From Oscillospiraceae bacterium (lineage in GTDB: Bacteria; Bacillota_A; Clostridia; Oscillospirales; Oscillospiraceae): a stretch of 60,949 nucleotides of DNA. Shown here in pieces: positions 16,633-24,218 of the stretch. A model generated the notes under the pieces. The model saw nothing but the letters and a program-made list of their open reading frames with translations. It was not told the origin of the DNA and did no database searches. The position numbers were made by a program, and so were the translations under genes. The DNA lies in assembly GCA_017537045.1 (NCBI GenBank), contig JAFYLN010000051.1, forward strand, positions 1 to 60,949. Direction: 5' to 3'. The stretch's first letter is position 1. Every line of letters begins with the position of its first letter.

Positions 16633-16726
16633 GTCTTCGGGGGGCTGGACGTTTCCGGCTGAGATTGAGTGATAAGCACTCTGACCCGTGAACCTGATAC
16701 GGTTAATACCGTCGAAGGGAAAGATG
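16633..16726 (+). promoter_or_regulatory. TPP riboswitch (THI element)
   Basis: Carries the conserved TPP aptamer blocks in order: GGGGGGCTGGAC, GGCTGAGATTGAG, CTCTGACCCGTGAACCTGAT, GGTTAATACCGTCGAAGGGA. It binds thiamine pyrophosphate and here precedes an intrinsic terminator, so TPP should switch thiT off by premature termination. Confidence 0.95.
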
Positions 16727-16745
16727 CACATATGGGATACCGGAC

Positions 16746-16786
16746 GTATCGCATTGCACCCAGACGGATGTGATGCGATACTTTTT
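16746..16786 (+). terminator. Riboswitch expression-platform terminator
   Basis: Stem GTATCGCAT / ATGCGATAC followed by TTTTT, between the aptamer and the thiT SD. Confidence 0.85.
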
Positions 16787-16803
16787 ATTCCGGAGGTATT
16801 TCC

Positions 16804-17454
16804 ATGAACAAAACAAAAAAATTGACGGAAAGCGCCATGCTGCTGTCCGTCGCCATCGTGCTGGAGCTTATCAGCAAGATGTTCATTCCTGAGCTGCCTT
16901 TCGGCGGACAGGTCACACTGGTCAGCATGCTGCCGGTGGTGCTGATCTCCTACCGCCACGGTGTCCGGTGGGGACTGGTGTCCGGCTTTGCTTATGCCAT
17001 GATCGAAATGATCATTGGCGCAAAGACTGTGGCTGCTGCTTTTCAGCCGGGTTACTTTGGCGACAGCGTGCTGATTCTGAATGCACTCATTATGTGCGCG
17101 CTGGATTATCTGCTCGCATACACCATGCTGGGACTGGGCGGTATCTTCCGTGACCGGATCGAAAACCGCAGCAAGGCACTGTGCTGCGGCGTGCTGCTGG
17201 CACTGGGCTGCCGCTACATCGCCCACATTCTTTCCGGCTACATTCTCTTTTCCGGCTGGGCAGAGTGGTTCTTCACGCAGGAGGGCTTCCCCGCATGGGG
17301 TGCCGGTCTGGTGGCATCCCTCAGTCCCGGGTTTCTGGGACTCGTATACAGCATCGTTTACAACGGCATGTACATGATCCCCGAAATGATCCTGACAGCC
17401 ATTGCTGCTGCCGTAATTGCCCGCAATCCCAAAATCGCCGCAACGCTCAGCTGA
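16804..17454 (+). CDS. thiT: ThiT thiamine ECF-transporter S component
   Basis: 216-residue membrane protein with about six TM helices. It is the substrate-binding (S) subunit of the energy-coupling factor thiamine importer, working with shared EcfA/A'/T encoded elsewhere. Signature stretches: LTESAMLLSVAIVLELISKM, VSMLPVVLISYRHGVRWGLV, and the C-terminal YSIVYNGMYMIPEMILT. SD CGGAGG. The TPP riboswitch directly upstream independently supports thiamine specificity. Confidence 0.95.
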   Translation: MNKTKKLTESAMLLSVAIVLELISKMFIPELPFGGQVTLVSMLPVVLISYRHGVRWGLVSGFAYAMIEMIIGAKTVAAAFQPGYFGDSVLILNALIMCALDYLLAYTMLGLGGIFRDRIENRSKALCCGVLLALGCRYIAHILSGYILFSGWAEWFFTQEGFPAWGAGLVASLSPGFLGLVYSIVYNGMYMIPEMILTAIAAAVIARNPKIAATLS

Positions 17455-17457
17455 TCA

Positions 17458-17488
17458 ACACCCCGCACGGTTCGTGCGGGGTGTTTTT
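17458..17488 (+). terminator. thiT terminator
   Basis: ACACCCCGCACG / CGTGCGGGGTGT stem with TTTTC tail. Confidence 0.9.
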
Positions 17489-17489
17489 C

Positions 17490-17517
17490 TTGACTTTTGT
17501 ACCAGCCGTAGTATAAT
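17490..17517 (+). promoter_or_regulatory. Promoter of the phosphoribosyltransferase gene
   Basis: TTGACT, 16-nt spacer, TATAAT, directly after the thiT terminator. Confidence 0.8.
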
Positions 17518-17555
17518 TACCGTAGAACTATTTGAAATAAAGGAGCGAAATTCCT

Positions 17556-18110
17556 ATGTATTACCGCATGAAAGTTGCAGGTCTGGAGCGCGATCTGCCC
17601 ATTTGCCCCGTAAACGACAAGCTGTATATTGCCGGTTTTGTTATCTTCGGTGATCAGGAGTTGACTGTTGCCTGCGCCCGCGACCTGTTGGCGCGCGCCC
17701 CTGAATATGACTACATCATCACCGCAGAAGCCAAGGGCATTCCTCTGGCACACGAAATGGCCCGTCAGGCAGGTGATGCCAAGTATATTCTCGCCCGCAA
17801 GGGTCCGAAGCTCTACATGCGTGATATTTTCTCCGTCACCGTCAACTCCATCACCACTGCCAAGGAGCAGAAGCTGTATCTGGACGGTGCCGATGCTGCT
17901 TTGATGAAGGGCAAAAAGATCCTGATCGTGGATGATGTCATTTCCACCGGCGAAAGCCTGAAGGCGCTGGAAGCACTGGTCGAGAAGGCTGGCGGTGAGA
18001 TCTGCGGCCGCATGGCAATTCTGGCCGAGGGCGATGCCATCGACCGTGAAGACCTGATCTATCTGGAGCCCCTGCCCCTGTTCAATCCCGACGGCACCGT
18101 CATGGGCTGA
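17556..18110 (+). CDS. Phosphoribosyltransferase, adenine-type (Apt-like)
   Basis: 184-residue type I PRTase. The PRPP-binding loop KILIVDDVISTGES spans residues 121-134. The N-terminal half (YDYIITAEAKGIPLAHEMAR) resembles adenine/xanthine PRTases that salvage purine bases with PRPP. No purR or purine transporter is adjacent, so base specificity is not settled. SD AAGGAGCG. The DUF805 gene follows after 37 nt and may be co-transcribed. Confidence 0.82.
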   Translation: MYYRMKVAGLERDLPICPVNDKLYIAGFVIFGDQELTVACARDLLARAPEYDYIITAEAKGIPLAHEMARQAGDAKYILARKGPKLYMRDIFSVTVNSITTAKEQKLYLDGADAALMKGKKILIVDDVISTGESLKALEALVEKAGGEICGRMAILAEGDAIDREDLIYLEPLPLFNPDGTVMG

Positions 18111-18147
18111 TAACACCGTACAGGTGAAAAGATAAGGAGGAATTACC

Positions 18148-18498
18148 ATGACCGAAGTTCAATCCACCTCCATTGTAGAAGCCACCAAACTGTTTTTTAC
18201 CCGTTATGCTGACTTCAACGGCCGCTCCAGAAGAAGTGAATTTTGGTGGGCGCAATTGACGATCAGCATTCTGGGCGGTGTGATTGGCATGATCATTCCT
18301 GACCTATCCTGGATATGGTCGCTGGCTGTGCTCATTCCCAACATTGCCATCTCTGTCCGCCGCCTGCACGATATCGGCAAAAGCGGCTGGTGGTATCTGG
18401 TCAATCTGATTCCTCTGGCAGGTCCCATCATTTTCCTGGTATGGGCATGCCAGGACTCCGCCGCAGACAACATCTGGGGATCCAATCCCAAATATTGA
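18148..18498 (+). CDS. DUF805 family small membrane protein
   Basis: 116 residues with three hydrophobic segments and the DUF805 hallmarks RYADFNGRSRRSEFWW, SVRRLHDIGKSGWW and FLVWACQDS. The family is widespread, integral to the membrane and of unknown function. SD AAGGAGG. It ends in a bidirectional terminator shared with the converging DUF3786 gene. Confidence 0.88.
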   Translation: MTEVQSTSIVEATKLFFTRYADFNGRSRRSEFWWAQLTISILGGVIGMIIPDLSWIWSLAVLIPNIAISVRRLHDIGKSGWWYLVNLIPLAGPIIFLVWACQDSAADNIWGSNPKY

Positions 18499-18504
18499 TA
18501 ATGC

Positions 18505-18537
18505 AAAAATGCGCTGCAGTGTTGCAGCGCATTTTTT
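18505..18537. terminator. Bidirectional terminator
   Basis: AAAAATGCGCTGCA ... TGCAGCGCATTTTTT palindrome with A- and T-tracts on both sides. Confidence 0.9.
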
Positions 18538-19150
18538 ATATGTTCATATCCCGGATGCGGCGGCGTAGAAGCGTGAGCGCAAAATACATGGTCTCGTAGC
18601 GAATGTATTGCCTGGCGTTAGCATCCCAGAGGTAACGGACACGGGGTGCAAATTCTTCATCCCCGTGCCAGAACAGCAGGCCGATCTTCAGACCGTCAAA
18701 GAGGTCAAAGGCATAGCCGAAGTCTCCGCCTCTGATCGGTGCCGCACCCAAACGAGCCGCAGCGCGGTGCAGCCATGCGGGGTTGGCATCAATTTTCTCA
18801 GCAAAAGGATCCCGGGACTCTTCCAGCAGGTTCTGATGAAATTGCAGGCCGAAGGACTGCATGTTCTGCCACTGGCCACAAAGACAGCGATCATCCCGGC
18901 TGTCGCAGAGCAGGTCAAGCAGGGTCATCACCTCTTCATAGGTATTTGCATCCACCCATGTCCCGTATACCTGCCGCCGCAGATCACCGGATGACCGGTC
19001 AATACTATATAGTTGACATAACAGGTTTACATAAATATATTGTGCATCGGATTCCAATTGAAACTTACGGATCAGTTTTTCCTGATCGTAGGTCAGAAAC
19101 CGCTTTTTTGCCTGTGCAGCCTGAATCAGATAGTTATTCGTACGCGCCAT
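18536..19150 (-). CDS. DUF3786 domain protein
   Basis: 204 residues, soluble. It matches the DUF3786 pattern by the block LESDAQYIYVNLLCQLYSID followed by SGDLRRQVYGTWVDANTYEE (residues about 32-72) and a mid-protein LFDGLKIGLLFWHGDEEFAP. The family is seen in anaerobes, sometimes near corrinoid genes, but none are nearby. The start is the ATG after GGAGGCGGTGTTTTC. Its stop abuts the shared terminator. Confidence 0.78.
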   Translation of the reverse strand: MARTNNYLIQAAQAKKRFLTYDQEKLIRKFQLESDAQYIYVNLLCQLYSIDRSSGDLRRQVYGTWVDANTYEEVMTLLDLLCDSRDDRCLCGQWQNMQSFGLQFHQNLLEESRDPFAEKIDANPAWLHRAAARLGAAPIRGGDFGYAFDLFDGLKIGLLFWHGDEEFAPRVRYLWDANARQYIRYETMYFALTLLRRRIRDMNI

Positions 19151-19181
19151 GAAAACACCGCCTTTGGAGGATGCAATTAAC

Positions 19182-19212
19182 AGGAAAGGACGGCGTACTG
19201 CCGTCCTTTTTT
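19182..19212 (-). terminator. Hairpin between HIT and DUF3786 genes
   Basis: AAAGGACGGC / GCCGTCCTTT stem with A/T tracts on both sides, just past the HIT stop and upstream of the DUF3786 start. Confidence 0.7.
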
Positions 19213-19220
19213 GCTGCATT

Positions 19221-19562
19221 TTACGCCATCTGCAGACCCATGGCTTTGCCGCCAAGGATGTGGAAATGCAGGTGGGGAACCATCTGGCCGGAGTCGGGGC
19301 CGCAGTTGGAGGCAACGCGGTAGCCGTTGACAAGGCCTTCTGCCTTTGCGATTTCGGGAATAACCTCGAAAATGTGGGCGATCACAGCGCTGTTTTCAGC
19401 GGTAATGCCGTTGCAGTCCTCGATATGCTCCTTGGGAACGACCAGAATGTGTACCGGAACCTGGGGCGCAATATCCAGAAAAGCCAGAACCGTATCATCC
19501 TCATAAACCTTGGTGGAAGGGAGTTCTCCTGCGATGATCTTACAGAACAGACAATTTTCCAT
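19221..19562 (-). CDS. HIT family hydrolase
   Basis: 113-residue histidine-triad protein (HinT/Fhit-like nucleotide hydrolase or transferase) with CLFCKIIAGELPSTKVYEDD at the start and the catalytic triad HLHFHILGG near the C-terminus. The start MENCLFC has a strong SD AAGGAGG 8 nt upstream. Physiological substrate unknown. It lies 13 nt after the multidrug-export-like gene on the same strand, a probable operon. Confidence 0.93.
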   Translation of the reverse strand: MENCLFCKIIAGELPSTKVYEDDTVLAFLDIAPQVPVHILVVPKEHIEDCNGITAENSAVIAHIFEVIPEIAKAEGLVNGYRVASNCGPDSGQMVPHLHFHILGGKAMGLQMA

Positions 19563-19575
19563 ATTTGTTTCCTCC

Positions 19576-20049
19576 TTATAATCCAATCACACTGAACACA
19601 CCGGTGCTCGCGATACCCATGATGATGCCGGCAATAATGACACCCAGGGAAACGGAAGCAGCGGTGGATTTGATACCCATATTCAAGAAAGATGCGGCCA
19701 GTGTACCGGTCCATGCGCCGGTACCGGGAAGGGGAATGCCCACAAACAGCATCAGCGCCACAAACAGGCCGCCGCGGCCTGCGGTGCTGGTCAGCTTTTT
19801 ACCGGCCTTTTCACCCTTTTCCAGAAAGAAACGGGAATATTTGCTGATATATTTCTTGTCTGCACCCCACAGCAGCACTTTTCTTGCAAAATAGTAGATA
19901 AACGGCACCGGCAGCATATTGCCGATGACACAGACAGCCAGTGCGGTAAAATAATCAAGATCCATGCCCACAGCCATGACGATGGCGCCGCGCAGTTCCA
20001 CCAGCGGAATCATGGAAACCAGAAAAATCAGAAGATACTTTTGAAGCAT
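19576..20049 (-). CDS. Small multi-drug export family membrane protein
   Basis: 157 residues with about four TM segments. The N-terminal LLIFLVSMIPLVELRGAIVM and the glycine-rich FVGIPLPGTGAWTGTLAASF match the COG2426/Sm_multidrug_ex family. Transport substrates are not known and the family name is only historical. The start MLQKYLLI is preceded by AAAGGTGATAAA. It lies upstream of the HIT gene. Confidence 0.82.
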   Translation of the reverse strand: MLQKYLLIFLVSMIPLVELRGAIVMAVGMDLDYFTALAVCVIGNMLPVPFIYYFARKVLLWGADKKYISKYSRFFLEKGEKAGKKLTSTAGRGGLFVALMLFVGIPLPGTGAWTGTLAASFLNMGIKSTAASVSLGVIIAGIIMGIASTGVFSVIGL

Positions 20050-20155
20050 TTTATCACCTTTATTATAATTCGTGCCCATTGTAGCATATCTTTTCACCGT
20101 ATGCAACGGAAAAACCGGAAAACAGGTAAATTTTCAGCAAAATGTAAAAGCATAC

Positions 20156-20184
20156 TTGACGAAAGACCGGATTGCAGGTACAAT
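20156..20184 (+). promoter_or_regulatory. Promoter of the YitT-family gene
   Basis: TTGACG, 17-nt spacer, TACAAT. Confidence 0.8.
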
Positions 20185-20189
20185 AACTG

Positions 20190-20250
20190 GGTATTAGGCG
20201 CAAGCCTCGATCCACGCCTGTCAGGGAAAATCCGGCAGGCGCTTTTTTTA
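20190..20250 (+). promoter_or_regulatory. Leader with GNRA hairpin and intrinsic terminator upstream of yitT-like gene
   Basis: The first 60 nt of the transcript hold AGGC-GCAA-GCCT (20196-20207), then the stem CGCCTGTC / GGCAGGCG (20215-20241) followed by seven T's, all before the coding region. A terminator in a leader implies transcription attenuation. The aptamer-like part is short and matches no riboswitch class I know. Confidence 0.6.
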
Positions 20251-20268
20251 TGAAGCAAGGGTGATCCG

Positions 20269-21132
20269 ATGAAGAACCGCAAAAAAGTGTTATCCATACT
20301 GATGGTGGTTGTGGGAAATATTCTGTTTTCCCTGTCCGTCAAGCTGTTTGTGCTGCCTGCAAATCTGATGAGCTGCGGCACTACAGGCATTGCACTGGTG
20401 GTAAACCATTTTCTGCATGTGCCCATGTCCGGATTTATATTCCTGTTCAATGCAGCAATGCTTACGGTGGGCTGGATGGTGCTGGGGCGGCAGTTTGCCA
20501 TGACCACCATACTCAGCTCCGTGTTGTACCCCGTGCTACTGGGAATCCTCAACCGAATTCTGGGTGATGTGACCGTAACGGAAAATATGCTGCTAAATGT
20601 TCTGTTTGCAGGCATGGGTCTGGGTGTCAGCCTTGGCATCGTCATGCGCGCAGGCGCATCCACCGGCGGCATGGACATCCCACCGCTGATCCTCAAGAAA
20701 TTCTTTCGGATTCCCGTATCGGCAACACTGTGGGGCTTTGACTTTTGTATTATGCTGGCGCAGATGGCATTTCATACCGTGGAAGATTTGCTCTATGGTG
20801 TTCTGCTGCTCCTGGTGATCTCCGTTGCGCTGAACAAGATCATGCTGCTGGGAACCAGCCGGACGGAGGTTAAGATCATCACCACCAGACCGAAAGAAAT
20901 TCGCGATGCCATTTTGTCTCAGGTGGATCGGGGCGTGACCATGCTTCATGGTGCCGGCGGCTACAGCGGCACAGAAACGGAGATCATCATGAGTGTGGTC
21001 TCCAATTATGAACTGCCGAAGATTGAGCAGCTTGCCCGCAGCATTGACCCGGCCTGCTTCATGATCATCAGCCGCGTCAGCGAAGTCTGGGGCAGAGGTT
21101 TTACTTACGGCAAAAAAGACGATGCGCAGTAA
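20269..21132 (+). CDS. YitT family membrane protein (DUF161 + DUF2179)
   Basis: 287 residues: N-terminal DUF161 with five to six TM helices (LFVLPANLMSCGTTGIALVV, AGMGLGVSLGIVMRAGASTG-G) and a C-terminal soluble DUF2179 ligand-binding-like domain (EVKIITTRPKEIRDAILSQV, VSNYELPKIEQLARSIDP). Family function is unresolved; some relatives are suggested transporters. SD AAGGGTG. The stop codon lies at the first bases of repeat R6, and expression should depend on the upstream attenuator. Confidence 0.88.
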   Translation: MKNRKKVLSILMVVVGNILFSLSVKLFVLPANLMSCGTTGIALVVNHFLHVPMSGFIFLFNAAMLTVGWMVLGRQFAMTTILSSVLYPVLLGILNRILGDVTVTENMLLNVLFAGMGLGVSLGIVMRAGASTGGMDIPPLILKKFFRIPVSATLWGFDFCIMLAQMAFHTVEDLLYGVLLLLVISVALNKIMLLGTSRTEVKIITTRPKEIRDAILSQVDRGVTMLHGAGGYSGTETEIIMSVVSNYELPKIEQLARSIDPACFMIISRVSEVWGRGFTYGKKDDAQ

Positions 21133-21569
21133 GTTGATGTTTATCGTGCTGTTATGAATTTGAATTGTCGCCCCTGTGGGGCGACAATATCCTGCGGATG
21201 CAGGGGATACGGATTGCTGCGTCGCATGGCTTAATGCCATGCTCCTCGCAATGACATCGTAATTTGGTAGTTGGTAGCAGCAACATCGGCGCAGAAACCA
21301 TCGAAAACCACTGTCATTCCGAGGAGGCCTGAAGGGCCGACGTGGGAATCTCCCGGTACAATGTTTGTTTTTGCACTGCTTATCGATGCATGGAAGCAGG
21401 AGATTGCCACGTCGCGCTATGCGCTCCTCGCAATGACATGTTTTTTGAGCGGCACAATGTTGCGAACTCGCATTGGATTTCGGCGAATTCGTAACAGACA
21501 ACCGCAGCGGGCGGCTAATAGCCGCCCCTACATTTACTATCGAAGCAGTGCGATAAACTGAAATTTGAA
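21131..21569. repeat. MITE-like composite intergenic repeat, copy R6 (nested)
   Basis: Starts AAGTTGATGTTTATCGTGCT at the stop codon of the YitT gene and ends GCGATAAACTGAAATTTGAA. Modules inside, in order: a GAATTTGAA right-end remnant, TGTCGCCCC/GGGGCGACA hairpin, a CATTGCGA-type palindrome (21185-21257), the CATTCCGAGGAGGCCTGAAG ... CTCCTCGCAATGACA module (21314-21439), and GCGGGCGGCTAATAGCCGCC. It looks like successive insertions into one site. No gene is seen. Confidence 0.75.
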
Positions 21570-21582
21570 TTACCGTACATAA

Positions 21583-21616
21583 CAAAACCTCTCCGCTGTG
21601 TAGCGGGGAGGTTTTG
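21583..21616 (-). terminator. Terminator of the cooT-like gene
   Basis: CCTCTCCGCT / AGCGGGGAGG hairpin with flanking AAAA/TTTT tracts, immediately beyond the stop. Confidence 0.8.
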
Positions 21617-21620
21617 GCGC

Positions 21621-21815
21621 TTATGCGGTTGCTTCCTTGATGATGGCAATGCCATCGACCAGATTGGCCTTCTCGAGCGTGCCCTCAATGGCGACCTGAC
21701 GCTCCATCAGGTCAGTCAGGATTACGCAGCCATCCTTGCACTCAATGGTCATGACATTTTTCATGATGATGGCTTCCGGTGTCAACTGATTGCGGTAAAC
21801 GGTAGAAAGACACAT
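21621..21815 (-). CDS. CooT-family nickel-binding protein
   Basis: 64 residues. The family hallmark is the processed N-terminus MCLSTVY, in which Cys2 binds nickel, followed by an Hfq-like beta-barrel (VMTIECKDGCVILTDLMERQ, KANLVDGIAIIKE). CooT serves nickel delivery to CO dehydrogenase in Rhodospirillum; in Clostridia it is found with varied nickel genes. It sits 12 nt after the His-rich gene on the same strand, opposite a CsoR/InrS-like regulator, which supports metal handling here. Confidence 0.8.
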   Translation of the reverse strand: MCLSTVYRNQLTPEAIIMKNVMTIECKDGCVILTDLMERQVAIEGTLEKANLVDGIAIIKEATA

Positions 21816-21827
21816 AGCGGCGCCTCC

Positions 21828-22262
21828 TTACTTGACATCCAGGCTGGCCAGTACAGCGGACAGGCGCAGGTTGCCCTTTTCAAAATCAGACACAGCGGCC
21901 ATGACCTGCTCGTAGGCCATGTGGCTGCCTGCCTTTTCCAGCTGAACAGCCAGATCGGCCAGCTCCTTGGCATGGGCAGCGTTGTGGCCGACCATGTACT
22001 TCATCAGTGCCATCAGTTCTTCCATGGGCGTATGCTCGCAGGAAGAACTGCAGCTGTGGCAATCATGGCTGCAGGAATGGCTGTGGTCATGGGCATGACC
22101 CCCGCCATGCAGGTGTTCGTGGGTATGGGGATGGTCGTGATCGTGCTCATGGCAGTGTGTATGCTCATGGGTATGGGCAACGCCGTCATGTGTATGCGCG
22201 TGGGTGTGGGAATGCTCGTGGTCGTGGCAATGGCCGCCGACGTGATCGTGATGCAGATGCAT
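21828..22262 (-). CDS. Histidine-rich metal-binding protein
   Basis: 144 residues. The first ~70 are dominated by His with Asp, Glu and Thr (HDHEHSHTHAHTHDG, then EHDHDHPHTHEHLHGG), followed by CSHDCHSCSSSC, a Cys cluster. The C-terminal half is a helical domain (ELMALMKYMVGHNAAHAKEL). This suits nickel or zinc storage/chaperone duty. The start has SD AGGAGG. It is divergent from the CsoR-type sensor gene and co-directional with the CooT gene. Confidence 0.78.
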   Translation of the reverse strand: MHLHHDHVGGHCHDHEHSHTHAHTHDGVAHTHEHTHCHEHDHDHPHTHEHLHGGGHAHDHSHSCSHDCHSCSSSCEHTPMEELMALMKYMVGHNAAHAKELADLAVQLEKAGSHMAYEQVMAAVSDFEKGNLRLSAVLASLDVK

Positions 22263-22340
22263 AAGAAATCCTCCTGATGGAATTTTTCTTTTATTATACT
22301 GGATGGGTGCTGTCCTGTCAAAACATTTATTTTCGAGCCG

Positions 22341-22386
22341 TATCCCCCCTACAGGCTTGCGCAACCGGTGGAAAAGGAGTATAATG
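22341..22386 (+). promoter_or_regulatory. CsoR-type operator and promoter of the metal sensor gene
   Basis: GTATCCCCCCTACAG (22341-22355) is a six-C tract flanked by TA-type half sites, as in operators of CsoR/RcnR/InrS repressors. It lies 2 nt upstream of TTGCGC, 17-nt spacer, TATAAT (22358-22386). It is placed between the divergent His-rich/CooT genes and the sensor gene. Confidence 0.65.
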
Positions 22387-22412
22387 TATAAAAATGAGAG
22401 GAGGCATGCAAA

Positions 22413-22748
22413 ATGGAAGAACAGAATCAGCATATCCACGACCATGCTTACCAGCATGCCCACGGCATCGCCCATACCCATGGCCATGTGCACGAAAATC
22501 AAAAGGCGGTGGTCAACAGGCTGGCGCGAGCCATCGGCCATCTGGAAAAGGTCAAGCGCATGGTGGAGGAGGGCAGCGACTGCTCCGAGGTGCTGGTACA
22601 GCTTGCAGCAGTTCGCTCCGCCATTGATAATACGGGCAAGGTGATTTTACAGGATCACATGCGCCACTGCATGGTGGACGCTGTGGCGGCAGGAGATGAG
22701 GATGCCATCGAGGATCTGTGCCACGCCATCGAACGCTATATGAAATAG
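22413..22748 (+). CDS. CsoR/RcnR-family metal sensor with His-rich N-terminus (InrS-like)
   Basis: 111 residues. The DUF156 four-helix repressor core starts near residue 28 (QKAVVNRLARAIGHLEKVKR). The ligands Cys57, His82 and Cys86 keep the 25/4 spacing of the CsoR Cys-His-Cys site. A His-rich tail (HIHDHAYQHAHGIAHTHGHV) precedes it, as in nickel sensors of the InrS/RcnR type, which add N-terminal His ligands. Inferred: a nickel (or cobalt) responsive repressor of itself and of the divergent His-rich/CooT genes. Copper sensing is the main alternative. Confidence 0.85.
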   Translation: MEEQNQHIHDHAYQHAHGIAHTHGHVHENQKAVVNRLARAIGHLEKVKRMVEEGSDCSEVLVQLAAVRSAIDNTGKVILQDHMRHCMVDAVAAGDEDAIEDLCHAIERYMK

Positions 22749-22796
22749 CCAACAGCCGCCGAACTGCCGGCGGCTGCAATGATTTGGAGAACCATT

Positions 22797-23549
22797 ATGA
22801 AGCAAATCCTTATTTTCGCACTGGTACTTCTGCTTTTTGCAGGCTGCACGGTACCGGTGGAAACTGCTGCACCCACAGAACAAGCAACAGTGCAAATCCG
22901 GCCGGCGGAAACGGAAACCGTTCCGGTGCAGGCCTTCCTTCCTGCGACGGAAGTACCCACAGAACCGCCGGAACCGGCCGATTCCGATCTTGTGCGGGTG
23001 GCAGACTATCTTCCGGATATCCGGCAAAACCTGCTTTATGCGACACAGGAGAATTTCACCGGGCAGCGGATCTATGATTTTGCTGATGCCTACCTGCGCT
23101 ACGGAACGGTCAAGAAACTGAAAGCGGCTTATGAAGAATTGGCAGGGCAGAATCTGGGCATTCTGATCTGGGATGGCTTCCGCCCTCTGGCGGCGCAGGA
23201 AAAGCTCTGGGAGATATGCCCCGATCCTGCTTATGTATCCCACCCGCTCACAGGATCCCGCTCCCATTGCCGGGGCAGTGCCATCGATCTGACCCTGGTA
23301 GATCTGAAAAGTGGCCGGGAGCTGACGATGCCTACGGGCTTTGATGATTTTTCCGCACTGGCCGACCGGGATTATTCCGATTGCGCCCCGGAAGCAGCGG
23401 CCAATGCCCAACTGCTGGAGGAGGTCATGATCCGATGCGGATTCAAGCCTTACGGTGCGGAATGGTGGCATTTTTCGGACACAGAGGATTATCCGGTGGA
23501 AGAAAATTTCCGGCCGGAACAGACGGTGTTTGACGGCGGCGTAGGATAA
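22797..23549 (+). CDS. VanX/DdpX-type D-Ala-D-Ala dipeptidase, lipoprotein
   Basis: 250 residues. Lipoprotein signal with LFAGC (Cys17), a Pro/Thr-rich linker to about residue 62, then a VanX (M15D) domain: ADYLPDIRQNLLYATQENF, SHCRGSAIDL with zinc ligands His157 and Asp164, and EWWHF with Glu222 and His225. It probably cleaves D-alanyl-D-alanine dipeptides outside the membrane (wall turnover). No vanH/vanA are near, so a resistance role is not suggested. It starts 48 nt after the metal-sensor gene. Confidence 0.85.
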   Translation: MKQILIFALVLLLFAGCTVPVETAAPTEQATVQIRPAETETVPVQAFLPATEVPTEPPEPADSDLVRVADYLPDIRQNLLYATQENFTGQRIYDFADAYLRYGTVKKLKAAYEELAGQNLGILIWDGFRPLAAQEKLWEICPDPAYVSHPLTGSRSHCRGSAIDLTLVDLKSGRELTMPTGFDDFSALADRDYSDCAPEAAANAQLLEEVMIRCGFKPYGAEWWHFSDTEDYPVEENFRPEQTVFDGGVG

Positions 23550-23568
23550 AAAAGAACAAATTGTTCAT

Positions 23569-23597
23569 TTGACTTTCTGATTCAGGTATGCTACCAT
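23569..23597 (+). promoter_or_regulatory. Rubrerythrin promoter
   Basis: TTGACT, 17-nt spacer, TACCAT; SD AAGGAGG 30 nt on. Confidence 0.6.
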
Positions 23598-23636
23598 GAA
23601 ACTGAAATCAAACCACTACACAAGGAGGATTTTACA

Positions 23637-24176
23637 ATGGCGAACCGTTATACCGGCACGAAGACCGAGAAAAACCTGTGGGAAGCATTCGCAGGCGAAT
23701 CCATGGCCCGCAACAAGTACACCTATTTTGCATCCGTGGCAAAGAAGGCAGGTTACGAGCAGATCGCAGCCCTGTTCCTGCAGACTGCAGACAATGAAAA
23801 GGAGCATGCAAAGCTGTGGTTCAAGGCGCTGGGTGAGATGGGCAACACTGCAACAAACCTGAAGCATGCTGCCGAGGGCGAGAACTACGAGTGGACCGAT
23901 ATGTACGACCGTATGGCCAAGGAAGCTGACGAGGAAGGCTTCCACGATCTGGCTGAGCAGATGCGCGGTGTTGCTGCTGTTGAGAAAGCACATGAAGAGC
24001 GTTACCGTGCCCTGCTGAACAACGTGGAAACTGCCGCTGTTTTCGAGAAGGCCGGTGTTGTCATGTGGGAATGCCGCAACTGCGGCCATCTGGTGGTCGG
24101 CACCGCAGCACCCCAGCTGTGCCCTGTCTGCAAGCATCCGCAGGCCTACTTCGAAGTCCACAAGGAAAACTACTAA
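23637..24176 (+). CDS. rbr: Rubrerythrin
   Basis: 179 residues. N-terminal ferritin-like di-iron domain ([30 protein letters not shown], the second Glu/His helix at [12 protein letters not shown]) and a C-terminal rubredoxin-type iron site with Cys146/149 and Cys162/165 (CRNCG, CPVC). It reduces hydrogen peroxide in anaerobes. Length is normal, and it is monocistronic with its own promoter and terminator. Confidence 0.95.
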   Translation: MANRYTGTKTEKNLWEAFAGESMARNKYTYFASVAKKAGYEQIAALFLQTADNEKEHAKLWFKALGEMGNTATNLKHAAEGENYEWTDMYDRMAKEADEEGFHDLAEQMRGVAAVEKAHEERYRALLNNVETAAVFEKAGVVMWECRNCGHLVVGTAAPQLCPVCKHPQAYFEVHKENY

Positions 24177-24189
24177 GAATTGCACCAAA

Positions 24190-24217
24190 GCCCTCTGGCA
24201 TCCGCCGGAGGGCATTT
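24190..24217 (+). terminator. Rubrerythrin terminator (duplicated sequence)
   Basis: GCCCTCTGGC / GCCGGAGGGC stem with ATCC loop, preceded by CACCAAA. Nearly the same 30 nt recur at 25500-25530. Confidence 0.8.
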
Positions 24218-24218
24218 C

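Noticed and set aside
22797..23549. Vancomycin-resistance vanX
   Set aside because: Lipoprotein form, no vanH/vanA/vanRS nearby; wall-turnover dipeptidase is the simpler reading.
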